Part shown: one piece after another, positions 17,701 through 24,515 of the stretch
Position numbering within the stretch: position 1 is the first letter of the stretch
Layout: each line of letters opens with the position of its first letter
Assembly (NCBI GenBank): GCA_017444065.1
Contig: JAFSXJ010000071.1
Location: 1-49,076 of the forward strand
Reading direction: 5' to 3'
DNA from: Paludibacteraceae bacterium
GTDB lineage: Bacteria; Bacteroidota; Bacteroidia; Bacteroidales; Paludibacteraceae
DNA: 49,076 nt
Translations under genes and position numbers: made by a program
Notes under the pieces: model-generated
Database searches by the model: none
The model's input: only the letters and a program-made list of their open reading frames with translations
Told to the model about the DNA's origin: nothing

Positions 17701-20700
17701 ACATGACGACATCCCGACATGACGACATGACGAAAGAGACCGTTGCTATAGGCGAAGCTCCGCTAAGCTTTGCGCAGACGGGCGTTTATTTCGAGTGCAT
17801 GAAGAACCCCACTTCGACGCTGTATAATATCCCGATGCGGTTGACGTTACCGACGGAGATTAGCGATGAACAACTGCGTCAGGCGGTGGAGAAAGTGGTG
17901 GCGAACCACCTCGAACTGCATGTGCGGTTCAAGACAAATGAGAGCGGCGTTATTCAGACTGTAGAAAGGGGCGAACTCAAGATAGAGAGTTTGCAGATGA
18001 CGGAGGAGCAAGCTGAGGCCTACAAGACCGAGTTTGTACGACCGTTCAACCTGCATAGTGACCTGCTCTGCCGCTTCGCCATCGTTCGGACAATTGAAGA
18101 GCCAATGGCTAACGGCCATGAGCTAAAATCAAAATTATACCTCTACTGCGACATCCATCACCTCGTTTGCGACGGCGCGTCCTACGATATTTTCTTCAAT
18201 GAACTAAGTGCGCTGCTGGACGGTCAGACGATCGAACCGGAGATATGCACCTACGCGCAGTTCGTAGCCGAACAGAAGACGGCGGAAGAAAGCGAAGCGT
18301 TTGCCGCCTCAGCGGAGTTCTTCCGGTCGCGTCTGGGCGAGACGGACGGTGCTACCGAACTGACAGCCGATTTGACGAACCCCAAGCCGCAAGGCGAGAC
18401 GGCATACGTCTCGGCACCTTTCGACATGAAGAAAGTGGAGCAGTTGTGCCAAATCGCAAATCGTCAATCGTCAGATCGTCAATCATCTGTGACTCCTGCG
18501 GCATTGTCGTTGGCGGCTGTGTTCTACACGCTGGCACGCTTTGCAAATACGGATGATGTGTGCATCACCACGATTTCCAACGGACGCAGCAACCTGCGCA
18601 TCAGCAATACGATGGGTATGTTCGTCAATACGCTGGCGCTGACTGCAAAGATAGGCGGGCAGAGTGTAGAGGACTTCATCAAGGAGACTGCGCAGACCTT
18701 CGAGCAGACACTCGCCCACGAGGATTATCCGTTTGCGCGCATCGCGGCGGATTATAACCTGACGGCGGACATCATGTTCGCCTACCAGATTGGTGTCATC
18801 AGCAGCTACCAGACGCACGGGCAGACGCTCGTGACCGATAACCTGGAACTGAACGTGCCGAAGTTCAAGATCGCGTTCTACATCATGGAGGTGGACGGTG
18901 TGCCGAGTGTGGCGGTCGAGTACGACAATGGCCGTTACAGTGAAGCGATGATGCAGTCGTTGGCTACCTCCGTCAGCAATGCTATCAGTGCCTTTGCCCA
19001 AGCTTCGACAGCCGCATTGCGGTCTATCAGTCTGATCAACGAGGCGCAGCTGCAAGTGCTCGATAGCTTCAATCAGACCGAGGTACCGTATGATGACACT
19101 CAGACCATCGTCTCGCTTTGGAACAAACAAGTCGCCGAAACGCCGGACAACATCGCCGTCGTCTATCAAGACACGCGCCTCACTTATCGCGAGGTGGATG
19201 AGCGAAGCGATGCTATCGCTGCGGCTATTATAGAGGCAACGAAATCTCGAAATCCCGAAATCTTGAGAGAACCTATCGTTTCGATTCTCATCAACCGCTC
19301 CGAGTGGATGGTGCTGGCGGCGTTAGGTGCGCTGAAAGCCGGTTGTGCCTATCAGCCCCTTGACCCGTCGTACCCCGCCGAGCGATTGAACTTCATGATG
19401 AAGGACGCCAACGCTGCTGTGCTCATCGCTGACGAGGAACTACGGCCGATAGTGAATGAATATCAAGGACCGGTTCTTCTAACAAAGGACCAGATAGAAT
19501 ACAGACCGGCTGCGCCTGACAGAATACAGACTGAATTACCCAAGCCGGAGGATTTATTTATTTTGCTTTACACGAGCGGCTCCACCGGCGTGCCGAAGGG
19601 TGTTATGCTGGAGCACCGGAACATCGTGGCGTTCTGCCACTGGTACAAGCGGTATTATGATTTGAAGGCAGGGGACAAGGTAGCGGCATACGCGTCGTTC
19701 GGTTTTGATGCGAACATGATGGATCTGTATCCGGCACTCACGACCGGTGCGACGGTGTATATCATCTCCGAAGACATGCGTCTGAACCTGCCCGACCTCA
19801 ACCGCTACTTCAACGAGGAGGGCGTCACGCACTCGTTCATGACCACGCAGGTCGGTTTCCAGTTCGCAACGAACGTGGAGAACCATAGTCTGCGTCACCT
19901 GTCGGTAGGCGGCGAAGCGTTGGCGGCACTCACGCCGCCGGCGAATTATGCGATGCACAACGGCTACGGGCCTACGGAGTGTACGATCTTCACGACCACC
20001 TATCAGTTAGGTGAGTACGAGCAACATATACCTATCGGCAAACCGCTGGATAACCTGCGGCTCGTCATCATGGATAGCAACCGTCAGCGTCTGCCGCTTG
20101 GTGCCGCAGGCGAACTGTGGGTGAGCGGTCCGCAAGTCAGTCGTGGCTACCTCAATCAGCACGAAAAGACGGCAGATGTTTACGTCGAGTGGGGTGGCGT
20201 TCGTTGGTATCGCACAGGCGACATTGTCCGCTACCTGCCGGACGGCAATATCCAGTTCGTAGGCCGTCGTGACGGTCAGGTGAAGATTCGTGGTTTCCGT
20301 ATCGAACTCAAGGAGGTCGAGGCGGTCATCCGCGAGTTCCCGGGCATACGTGATGCTACCGTGCAGGCGTTCGACTACCCCAACGGCGGTAAGTTCATCG
20401 CTGCATACGTGGTCAGCGACCTGAAGATTGAGGTGCCTGTGCTCAACGCCTTCATCAAGGAGCGCAAGCCTTCGTACATGGTGCCGGCTGCGACGATGCA
20501 GATTGATGCTATCCCGCTGAACCAGAATCAGAAGGTGAACAGACGTGCCCTACCTGCACCGCAGATGACGGCTGACGACCGCGAGTATATAGCACCGGTC
20601 AACGACACAGAGAAACTCTTCTGCGACATCTTTGCAGGTATTCTGACGATGGATAGAGTAGGGGCAACGGATAACTTCTTTGAGTTGGGCGGCACGTCGC

Positions 20701-22046
20701 TCATGGTGACGCGCGTCATCATCGAAGCCGACAAGGCGGGCAAGCATATCGCCTACGCCGATCTGTTCAGTCATCCTACGCCGCGGCAGCTCGCGGAGCT
20801 CGTCAATGGTCAGACCGTAGGCGAAGAGGCGCCGGATACCACCATCACGGATTTTGATTATCAGCCTATACAGGAACTCATCTCGCGTAACACGATAGAG
20901 ACCTTCTTACAAGGTCAAAGCCAAGACCAAAGCCGAAAACTCGGTCATGTGCTGCTCACCGGTGCGACAGGTTACCTCGGCATCCACGTGCTGTACGAAC
21001 TGCTGCAGTCGGATGCTGAGACCATCACTTGTCTCGTGCGTGGCAAGAGCCAAGAGGACGCCGAACGCCGTCTGCGCAACCTGATGTTCTACTATTTCAG
21101 CCGCCGTTTCGACGACCTCTTCGGCAAGCGTCTCTTCGTCGTCAACGGTGACGTCACGCAGGACTTCCTTGAGATTTCGAGAGCCCGAGATTTCGAGATT
21201 TCGACTGTGGTCAACTGTGCAGCCAATGTCAAGCACTTCTCCAAGGGCACGGACATCGAGGATGTCAACATCGGCGGTGCACAGCGTTGTGTCGATTTCT
21301 GCCTGAAGACCGGCGCAGCCCTAGTGCATGTATCCACCACTTCGACCGGCGGCGTCTGGATTGGTGATGATGCACCTGTGCCGACGTTGACGGAGCGGAA
21401 CATCTATTTCGGACAATATTTAGGCAATCAGTACATGCACTCCAAGTTCCTTGCCGACCGGCTTATTTTGGATGCTGTGGCGCATAAGGGACTGAAAGCG
21501 AAGATTATGCGTGTGGGCAATCTTGCGGCACGTAGTTATGACGGCGAGTTCCAAGTGAATTTCTCCACCAATAGTTACATGGGTCGTATCAAAATCTTCA
21601 ACATGCTCGGCTGCTGTCCGTACGAGCAGTTCGACCAGCCGATGGAGTTCTCGCCGATTGATGAGACGGCACGTGCTATTGTCCTGCTGGCACACACGCC
21701 GGACGAGTGCACCGTCTTCCATCCCTACAACACGCATACAAGACTTATGGGCGACGTGCTCGCGGGCTTGGAGAAGATAGGCACGCCGATGCGGTTTGTT
21801 GAATTGCAGGAGTTCGCCCTGGCTATGCAGCAGGCGGCGCAAGACCCGGACAAAGCCTCGATGCTGACTACCATGCTGGCTTACCAAGGCAACGCCGGCG
21901 GCAAGCAGACGCGTGTCGTGGACCGCAACAACGAGTATACGGCACAGGTGCTGCTCAGGCTCGGCTTCCGCTGGACGGAGCCCGACAGCGCCTACGTCAA
22001 CCGTATGCTAACCGCCATCTCCCAACTCGGATTCTTCGATGTCTAA
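14703..22046 (+). CDS. Two-module NRPS, C-A-T-C-A-T-reductase
   Basis: This 2447-residue multidomain enzyme should activate two amino acids and release the product as an aldehyde (or alcohol) by NAD(P)H reduction. Domains in order: condensation (HHVLADG at 147-153), adenylation 1 (YTSGTTG 573-579, NGYGPTE, YRTGD, GRKDGQVKIRGFRIELKEVE), carrier 1 (GLTSI, Ser953), condensation 2 (HHLVCDG 1152-1158), adenylation 2 (YTSGSTG 1623-1629, NGYGPTE), carrier 2 (LGGTSL, Ser1999), and thioester reductase (GATGYLG 2087-2093, Tyr2244 and Lys2248 of YMHSK). Both adenylation pockets keep the Asp that binds an alpha-amino group (FDAY, FDAN); substrates cannot be named. Adenylation 1 lacks about 45 residues before YTSGTTG that adenylation 2 has. 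No phosphopantetheinyl transferase is nearby. At least eleven micro-repeat arrays are read in frame. It sits between two phosphatase/STAS pairs. Confidence 0.95.
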   Translation: MKAILSQSQLGVYYACVSSMDKEVNYQNPVLFALPEKVDVTRLQKAVSEALNAHAYLLSRVVLDENGEPRMDSDGLPAKVEVLQVTEEEWAEVQKSFAQTMDIYGERLYRAEIYVVGTKRLLSTELTETTERLSGTGVDAYLYLDFHHVLADGFTIVLMLKEIERAYSGRKPAGEMTSGEEVAQAEESQRSDEAMMTEAKEWYAKEFADAAEVESVPLVECPNTDTSTSRNIEYCYKHYPLSVTKAEMQGLVKRFGVTEHVITEAAWGLLSAAYTAEEAASFCTVYWGRSDRRTLMTASMMVHTLPVFVKLKINNYELRIEELLKALNEQTEKTRKYQYYAYQDAVRDLGLNNQVMFVYQGAVLADKRGLHLDGVSVPYTDLRQPTPGWKLCAELFEHEDVYSLKLGYSTADYSDAYMQQLAKTCSAILRSMAKAEFVRNIEYCDAEQTAWLDGLNPETVVLPETDGLVARFKQRVKEQPDAVCVVAGEKRLTYAEVDALTDAIDPNYATQCGEFAVGYSVPRNEQMVLVPLAIAKAGKTLLPLDSSYPPERLEYMKQDAAKCDKKEAFVLLYTSGTTGEPKGVMLSERNVLAFCDFHCRHFGIDNHSRYASYAGYGFDAYQQDLWCSLINGAAIYILSDEVRFDLEAMRAYFDENGITNAFMTTQVATQMAINYPEMKTLRTLGTGGEKLMSFNPPKTYRLNNGYGPTESIAYVCSYWVDKNEPNIPIGKPNDTTRMYIVNKYGKRLPWGAAGELLVAGEQVSLGYLNKPEKTAESFVHWNNERVYRTGDIVRYREDGNIEFVGRKDGQVKIRGFRIELKEVEGVIREYPGIKDATVQAFEQEGGGKFIAAYIVSDEKIETQALNAFIMDRKPPYMVPAVTMQIDAIPLNQNQKVNKRALPKPEVQRDDVQSTKEAAPLNVLEEELHGMVEKIVSNADFGITTDLRMVGLTSISAIKLATQVFKRYGVQLDAKQLTKGITIQAIENEILATLLNKGGIDMTTSRHDDMTKETVAIGEAPLSFAQTGVYFECMKNPTSTLYNIPMRLTLPTEISDEQLRQAVEKVVANHLELHVRFKTNESGVIQTVERGELKIESLQMTEEQAEAYKTEFVRPFNLHSDLLCRFAIVRTIEEPMANGHELKSKLYLYCDIHHLVCDGASYDIFFNELSALLDGQTIEPEICTYAQFVAEQKTAEESEAFAASAEFFRSRLGETDGATELTADLTNPKPQGETAYVSAPFDMKKVEQLCQIANRQSSDRQSSVTPAALSLAAVFYTLARFANTDDVCITTISNGRSNLRISNTMGMFVNTLALTAKIGGQSVEDFIKETAQTFEQTLAHEDYPFARIAADYNLTADIMFAYQIGVISSYQTHGQTLVTDNLELNVPKFKIAFYIMEVDGVPSVAVEYDNGRYSEAMMQSLATSVSNAISAFAQASTAALRSISLINEAQLQVLDSFNQTEVPYDDTQTIVSLWNKQVAETPDNIAVVYQDTRLTYREVDERSDAIAAAIIEATKSRNPEILREPIVSILINRSEWMVLAALGALKAGCAYQPLDPSYPAERLNFMMKDANAAVLIADEELRPIVNEYQGPVLLTKDQIEYRPAAPDRIQTELPKPEDLFILLYTSGSTGVPKGVMLEHRNIVAFCHWYKRYYDLKAGDKVAAYASFGFDANMMDLYPALTTGATVYIISEDMRLNLPDLNRYFNEEGVTHSFMTTQVGFQFATNVENHSLRHLSVGGEALAALTPPANYAMHNGYGPTECTIFTTTYQLGEYEQHIPIGKPLDNLRLVIMDSNRQRLPLGAAGELWVSGPQVSRGYLNQHEKTADVYVEWGGVRWYRTGDIVRYLPDGNIQFVGRRDGQVKIRGFRIELKEVEAVIREFPGIRDATVQAFDYPNGGKFIAAYVVSDLKIEVPVLNAFIKERKPSYMVPAATMQIDAIPLNQNQKVNRRALPAPQMTADDREYIAPVNDTEKLFCDIFAGILTMDRVGATDNFFELGGTSLMVTRVIIEADKAGKHIAYADLFSHPTPRQLAELVNGQTVGEEAPDTTITDFDYQPIQELISRNTIETFLQGQSQDQSRKLGHVLLTGATGYLGIHVLYELLQSDAETITCLVRGKSQEDAERRLRNLMFYYFSRRFDDLFGKRLFVVNGDVTQDFLEISRARDFEISTVVNCAANVKHFSKGTDIEDVNIGGAQRCVDFCLKTGAALVHVSTTSTGGVWIGDDAPVPTLTERNIYFGQYLGNQYMHSKFLADRLILDAVAHKGLKAKIMRVGNLAARSYDGEFQVNFSTNSYMGRIKIFNMLGCCPYEQFDQPMEFSPIDETARAIVLLAHTPDECTVFHPYNTHTRLMGDVLAGLEKIGTPMRFVELQEFALAMQQAAQDPDKASMLTTMLAYQGNAGGKQTRVVDRNNEYTAQVLLRLGFRWTEPDSAYVNRMLTAISQLGFFDV
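15072..15098. repeat. Nonamer array in NRPS (condensation 1)
   Basis: Three 9-base units (acggaactc, acggaaacc, acggaaaga) are read in frame as ELTETTER just before the HHxxxDG core. Confidence 0.65.
15381..15404. repeat. Octamer array in NRPS, tcgaaatc family
   Basis: Three 8-base units (tcgacatc, tcgaaata, tcgaatac) encode part of STSRNIEYC in a condensation-domain loop. The same family recurs at 19240-19263 and, inverted, at 21171-21202. Confidence 0.65.
15630..15664. repeat. AT-rich repeat in NRPS, taattacgaatt family
   Basis: An AT-rich run with two exact attacga units is read in frame as KLKINNYELRIEE in the condensation domain, after the LPVFV strand. The same words fill the spacer at 41431-41460. 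Confidence 0.8.
17418..17448. repeat. gtacaaag repeat in the A1-T1 linker of the NRPS
   Basis: Three copies of gtacaaa(gg) lie in frame (VQRDDVQSTKE) in the linker between adenylation 1 and carrier 1. Confidence 0.75.
17699..17733. repeat. cgacatga octamer array in the T1-C2 linker of the NRPS
   Basis: Four 8-base units (cgacatga, cgacatcc, cgacatga, cgacatga) are read as DMTTSRHDDMTK in the linker between carrier 1 and condensation 2. Confidence 0.8.
18101..18126. repeat. Imperfect 13-base duplication in NRPS (condensation 2)
   Basis: gccaatggctaac is followed by ggccatgagctaa, read in frame as PMANGHELK in a loop before the strand leading to HHLVCDG. Confidence 0.45.
18451..18487. repeat. 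aatcgtc array in NRPS (condensation 2)
   Basis: Five 7-8 base units (aaatcgc, aaatcgtc, aatcgtc, agatcgtc, aatcatc) encode IANRQSSDRQSS, an apparent insertion of about ten residues before the VTPAALSLA helix. Confidence 0.8.
19240..19263. repeat. cgaaatct octamer array in NRPS (adenylation 2)
   Basis: Three 8-base units (cgaaatct, cgaaatcc, cgaaatct) encode KSRNPEI in the N-terminal part of adenylation 2. Confidence 0.8.
19496..19531. repeat. Duplicated 11-mer in NRPS (adenylation 2)
   Basis: The word agaatacagac occurs exactly at 19496-19506 and 19521-19531, just before the YTSGSTG core, in frame (IEYRPAAPDRIQTE). Confidence 0.65.
20911..20934. repeat. Duplicated 12-mer in the T2-reductase linker
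   Basis: aaggtcaaagcc and aagaccaaagcc lie side by side, in frame (GQSQDQSR), immediately before the reductase domain. Confidence 0.65.
21171..21202. repeat. gagatttc octamer array in NRPS reductase (inverted tcgaaatc family)
   Basis: Four 8-base units (gagatttc, gagagccc, gagatttc, gagatttc) are the reverse complement of the cgaaatct family at 19240. They encode EISRARDFEIST in frame. Confidence 0.8.
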
Positions 22047-22082
22047 TTACATTGTCTTATCCTGATAAATCAATCATCCAAT

Positions 22083-24176
22083 ATGCAAAAATCAGATCTT
22101 CCCAAGACACGTAATGGCCTATGGATACTAATCGTGGCCGCTATTGTGCTTGAAGCCATCGCGTGCATCCAATATTTCACCAGCCGGGCCGCCCTTCGTG
22201 TTGAGGCTGAACGTCGTGCCAGAACAGAGTTGCGCCGTGCGGAACTGGAGATAGAGAAACACACTGTTGAGTTGGAGGCGGCAGTTAAAACACTCGCCAT
22301 GCTGGCAGAGAAGTATGTGGATTACCCCGACTCCATTTTTGCAGCCACGCGTTTTGTTGTAGGTGCGATAGGCGGCACCAGCAGTCTGGCTGTGGCATAT
22401 ATCCCAGACTATTTTCCCAAGCGAGGCAAGTATTTCGAGGCATGCAGCAGCCGCATATCCGAAGACAGTATCTATACCCGTCAGATTGGTAGTGCCGAGC
22501 ACAACTACACGCAGATGGAGTGGTGGCAGAACGGTTTCCTGCACGATAGTTGCTGGTGGTGCGAGCCGTACCTGGACGATTCGGGGGCGCAGACCTGGGT
22601 GGTGAGCTGCTCGTGCCCTGTGCATGACAGGAAAGGCAAGATTGTGGCGGTGGTGTGCGTCGATCTGTCGCTTGACTACCTGCAACTGCTGTCAGAGTAC
22701 CTGCAGATATACAAGGACAGCTATTACTCCATTCATTCTCATGACAATCAGGAAATCGTTGTCTGTGCAGATACCGTCCCGGGTCGCAAGTACCAGATTT
22801 ATGACGAAGAGATTGACGCCACGGGCTGGAAGATAACGATTATTGTACCGGAAGATGTCATCTTCGCCGACCTCAACCGTATAGGCCGTTACGTAGGCTT
22901 GTTGATGGTTCTTGGTCTGGCGGTGCTGGTGTTCATCATCATCCGTACGGGCAAGAATCTTATCAACCTCATCAATCTGAGCAACCGTCAGGAGCGTATA
23001 GAGAGTGAGCTGAGTATCGCCCGCAATATCCAGATGGCGATGCTGCCGACACGTTTTCCGCCGTTCCCCGACTATCCTGACCTGAACGCCTATGGCGTAG
23101 TTGTGCCTGCCAAGGAGGTCGGCGGTGACCTGTTTGACTTCTATATCCGCGACAACAAACTGTTCTTCTGCATCGGTGACGTGAGCGGCAAGGGTGTTCC
23201 TGCATCGTTGGTTATGGCGGTGACGCGTTCGCTGTTCCGCAGTCTGACTTCGTACATTGACAATCCCTCGCAGATTGTCACCCAGATGAACGATTCACTG
23301 AGCGGCGAAGGCAATGAGCAGAACATGTTCGTCACACTGTTGCTCGGTATCCTCGACCTGGCGAGCGGTGAACTGCATTACTGCAATGCCGGGCACGATG
23401 CCCCTGTTCATCTGCCGTCCGGTAATGTACCATGTGCCATGTTGGATTGCGTAGCCAACCTGCCTCTGGGTGTAGTGTCGGGTTTCAGTTACACCGGTCA
23501 GTCCGTACAACTGACTCCGGGCGATATGTTGTTCCTGTACACCGACGGTTTGACTGAGGCTGAGAACAGCGCCCACGAACTGTTCGGCGCGAAGCGTGTG
23601 CTGCAGACCGTCAGCACCTGGACCGCCGACATGCCCGCCGACAGGCAGGTTGAAGCGATGCAGTCGGCAGTAGCCTCGTTTGTGGGGGATGCCGAGCAGA
23701 GCGACGACTTGACGCTGTTTGCCATCCGTTTCCTGGGCAAGCACGCGGCAGGCTCTATCCAACGGACGACAGTTAGCGGTCGTTACTCGCTCGTTATGCG
23801 TAACGACATCGAGCAGATACCTACACTCGCCGAGTGGATTGACACGCTCGGCTTGCCGCAGGAACTAAATATGCCCATCAACCTCGCTTTGGAGGAGACG
23901 GTCACCAATGTGATGCTCTACGCCTATCCGGGTAAGAGCGGTCAGGTGCTGGTGGAGGCGGATACCTCGCCCGGGCAGGTCATATTCACCATCTCCGACA
24001 GCGGTATAGCATTCGACCCTACGCAACAGAAGGAGCCCGATATAACGCAGGGCGTCGAGGAGCGCCCGATTGGCGGGTTGGGCATCTTCCTCGTCCGGCA
24101 GATAATGGACGAGATACGATACGAGCGCAAAGAGGACAAGAACGTCCTTACGCTGGTTAAGAAACTAAAGAGTTAA
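22083..24176 (+). CDS. Membrane Cache-PP2C phosphatase fused to RsbW-like ATPase domain (copy 2)
   Basis: This 697-residue paralogue of the protein at 12375-14369 has the same order: transmembrane helix (about 13-32), a periplasmic Cache-type region (EWWQNGFLHDSCWWCEPYLD, KGKIVAVVCVDLSL), a second helix (about 263-285), a PP2C domain (EVGGD; GDVSGKG with Asp366; YTDGLTEAE from Tyr486; SDDLTLF) and a HATPase domain (ALEETVTNVMLYAYP, SDSGIAFDP, GGLGIFLVRQIMDE). It differs strongly from copy 1 in the sensor part, so the two may sense different cues, while the effector parts are well conserved. It starts 36 bases after the NRPS and is followed by its own STAS gene after 35 bases. Confidence 0.9.
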   Translation: MQKSDLPKTRNGLWILIVAAIVLEAIACIQYFTSRAALRVEAERRARTELRRAELEIEKHTVELEAAVKTLAMLAEKYVDYPDSIFAATRFVVGAIGGTSSLAVAYIPDYFPKRGKYFEACSSRISEDSIYTRQIGSAEHNYTQMEWWQNGFLHDSCWWCEPYLDDSGAQTWVVSCSCPVHDRKGKIVAVVCVDLSLDYLQLLSEYLQIYKDSYYSIHSHDNQEIVVCADTVPGRKYQIYDEEIDATGWKITIIVPEDVIFADLNRIGRYVGLLMVLGLAVLVFIIIRTGKNLINLINLSNRQERIESELSIARNIQMAMLPTRFPPFPDYPDLNAYGVVVPAKEVGGDLFDFYIRDNKLFFCIGDVSGKGVPASLVMAVTRSLFRSLTSYIDNPSQIVTQMNDSLSGEGNEQNMFVTLLLGILDLASGELHYCNAGHDAPVHLPSGNVPCAMLDCVANLPLGVVSGFSYTGQSVQLTPGDMLFLYTDGLTEAENSAHELFGAKRVLQTVSTWTADMPADRQVEAMQSAVASFVGDAEQSDDLTLFAIRFLGKHAAGSIQRTTVSGRYSLVMRNDIEQIPTLAEWIDTLGLPQELNMPINLALEETVTNVMLYAYPGKSGQVLVEADTSPGQVIFTISDSGIAFDPTQQKEPDITQGVEERPIGGLGIFLVRQIMDEIRYERKEDKNVLTLVKKLKS

Positions 24177-24179
24177 CAT

Positions 24180-24195
24180 AGTCGCTTGGGCGACA
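24180..24195. repeat. Small hairpin between phosphatase 2 and STAS 2
   Basis: Arms gtcgc and gcgac with a ttgg loop lie in the 35-base spacer. It is too short and lacks a T-run, so it is not a convincing terminator. Confidence 0.3.
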
Positions 24196-24211
24196 TTAAA
24201 ATGAAAATAAT

Positions 24212-24514
24212 ATGAATATAAAAATTGAAAACGAAGGCAGTGCCATCGTTGCCCGTCTGTCAGGCAGACTCGACACTGCTGCTGCCGCAGAGATTGCCCC
24301 GGATGTTCAGGCCTTGGCGGAACAGGCTGCGGGGCGCATTATCCTTGACTGTACGGAGCTGGCGTATATTTCTTCGTCCGGCTTGCGTCTGTTCCTCACA
24401 TTGCGCAAGGAGTCCGCTGCCAAGAGCGGCAAACTGCAGGTGCGCAATATCAACGCCGATATCCGTCAGGTATTCATGATGACCGGATTCATCAGCCTGT
24501 TCGAGATAATATAA
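24212..24514 (+). CDS. STAS-domain anti-sigma-factor-antagonist-like protein 2
   Basis: This is a 100-residue STAS domain with the same length as copy 1 and the switch region DCTELAYISSSGLRLFLTL; the candidate phospho-Ser is again at 54/55. Pairing with the preceding phosphatase-kinase fusion is inferred from order and spacing. The stop codon is one base before the start of the RelA/SpoT-like gene, so the signalling pair and the synthetase are translationally close. Confidence 0.92.
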   Translation: MNIKIENEGSAIVARLSGRLDTAAAAEIAPDVQALAEQAAGRIILDCTELAYISSSGLRLFLTLRKESAAKSGKLQVRNINADIRQVFMMTGFISLFEII

Positions 24515-24515
24515 A

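Noticed and set aside
12375-24514. Classical sigma-B partner-switching operon
   Set aside because: No separate RsbW gene and no sigma factor gene is present, and Bacteroidota lack sigma-B; only the phosphatase, kinase domain and STAS parts are seen.
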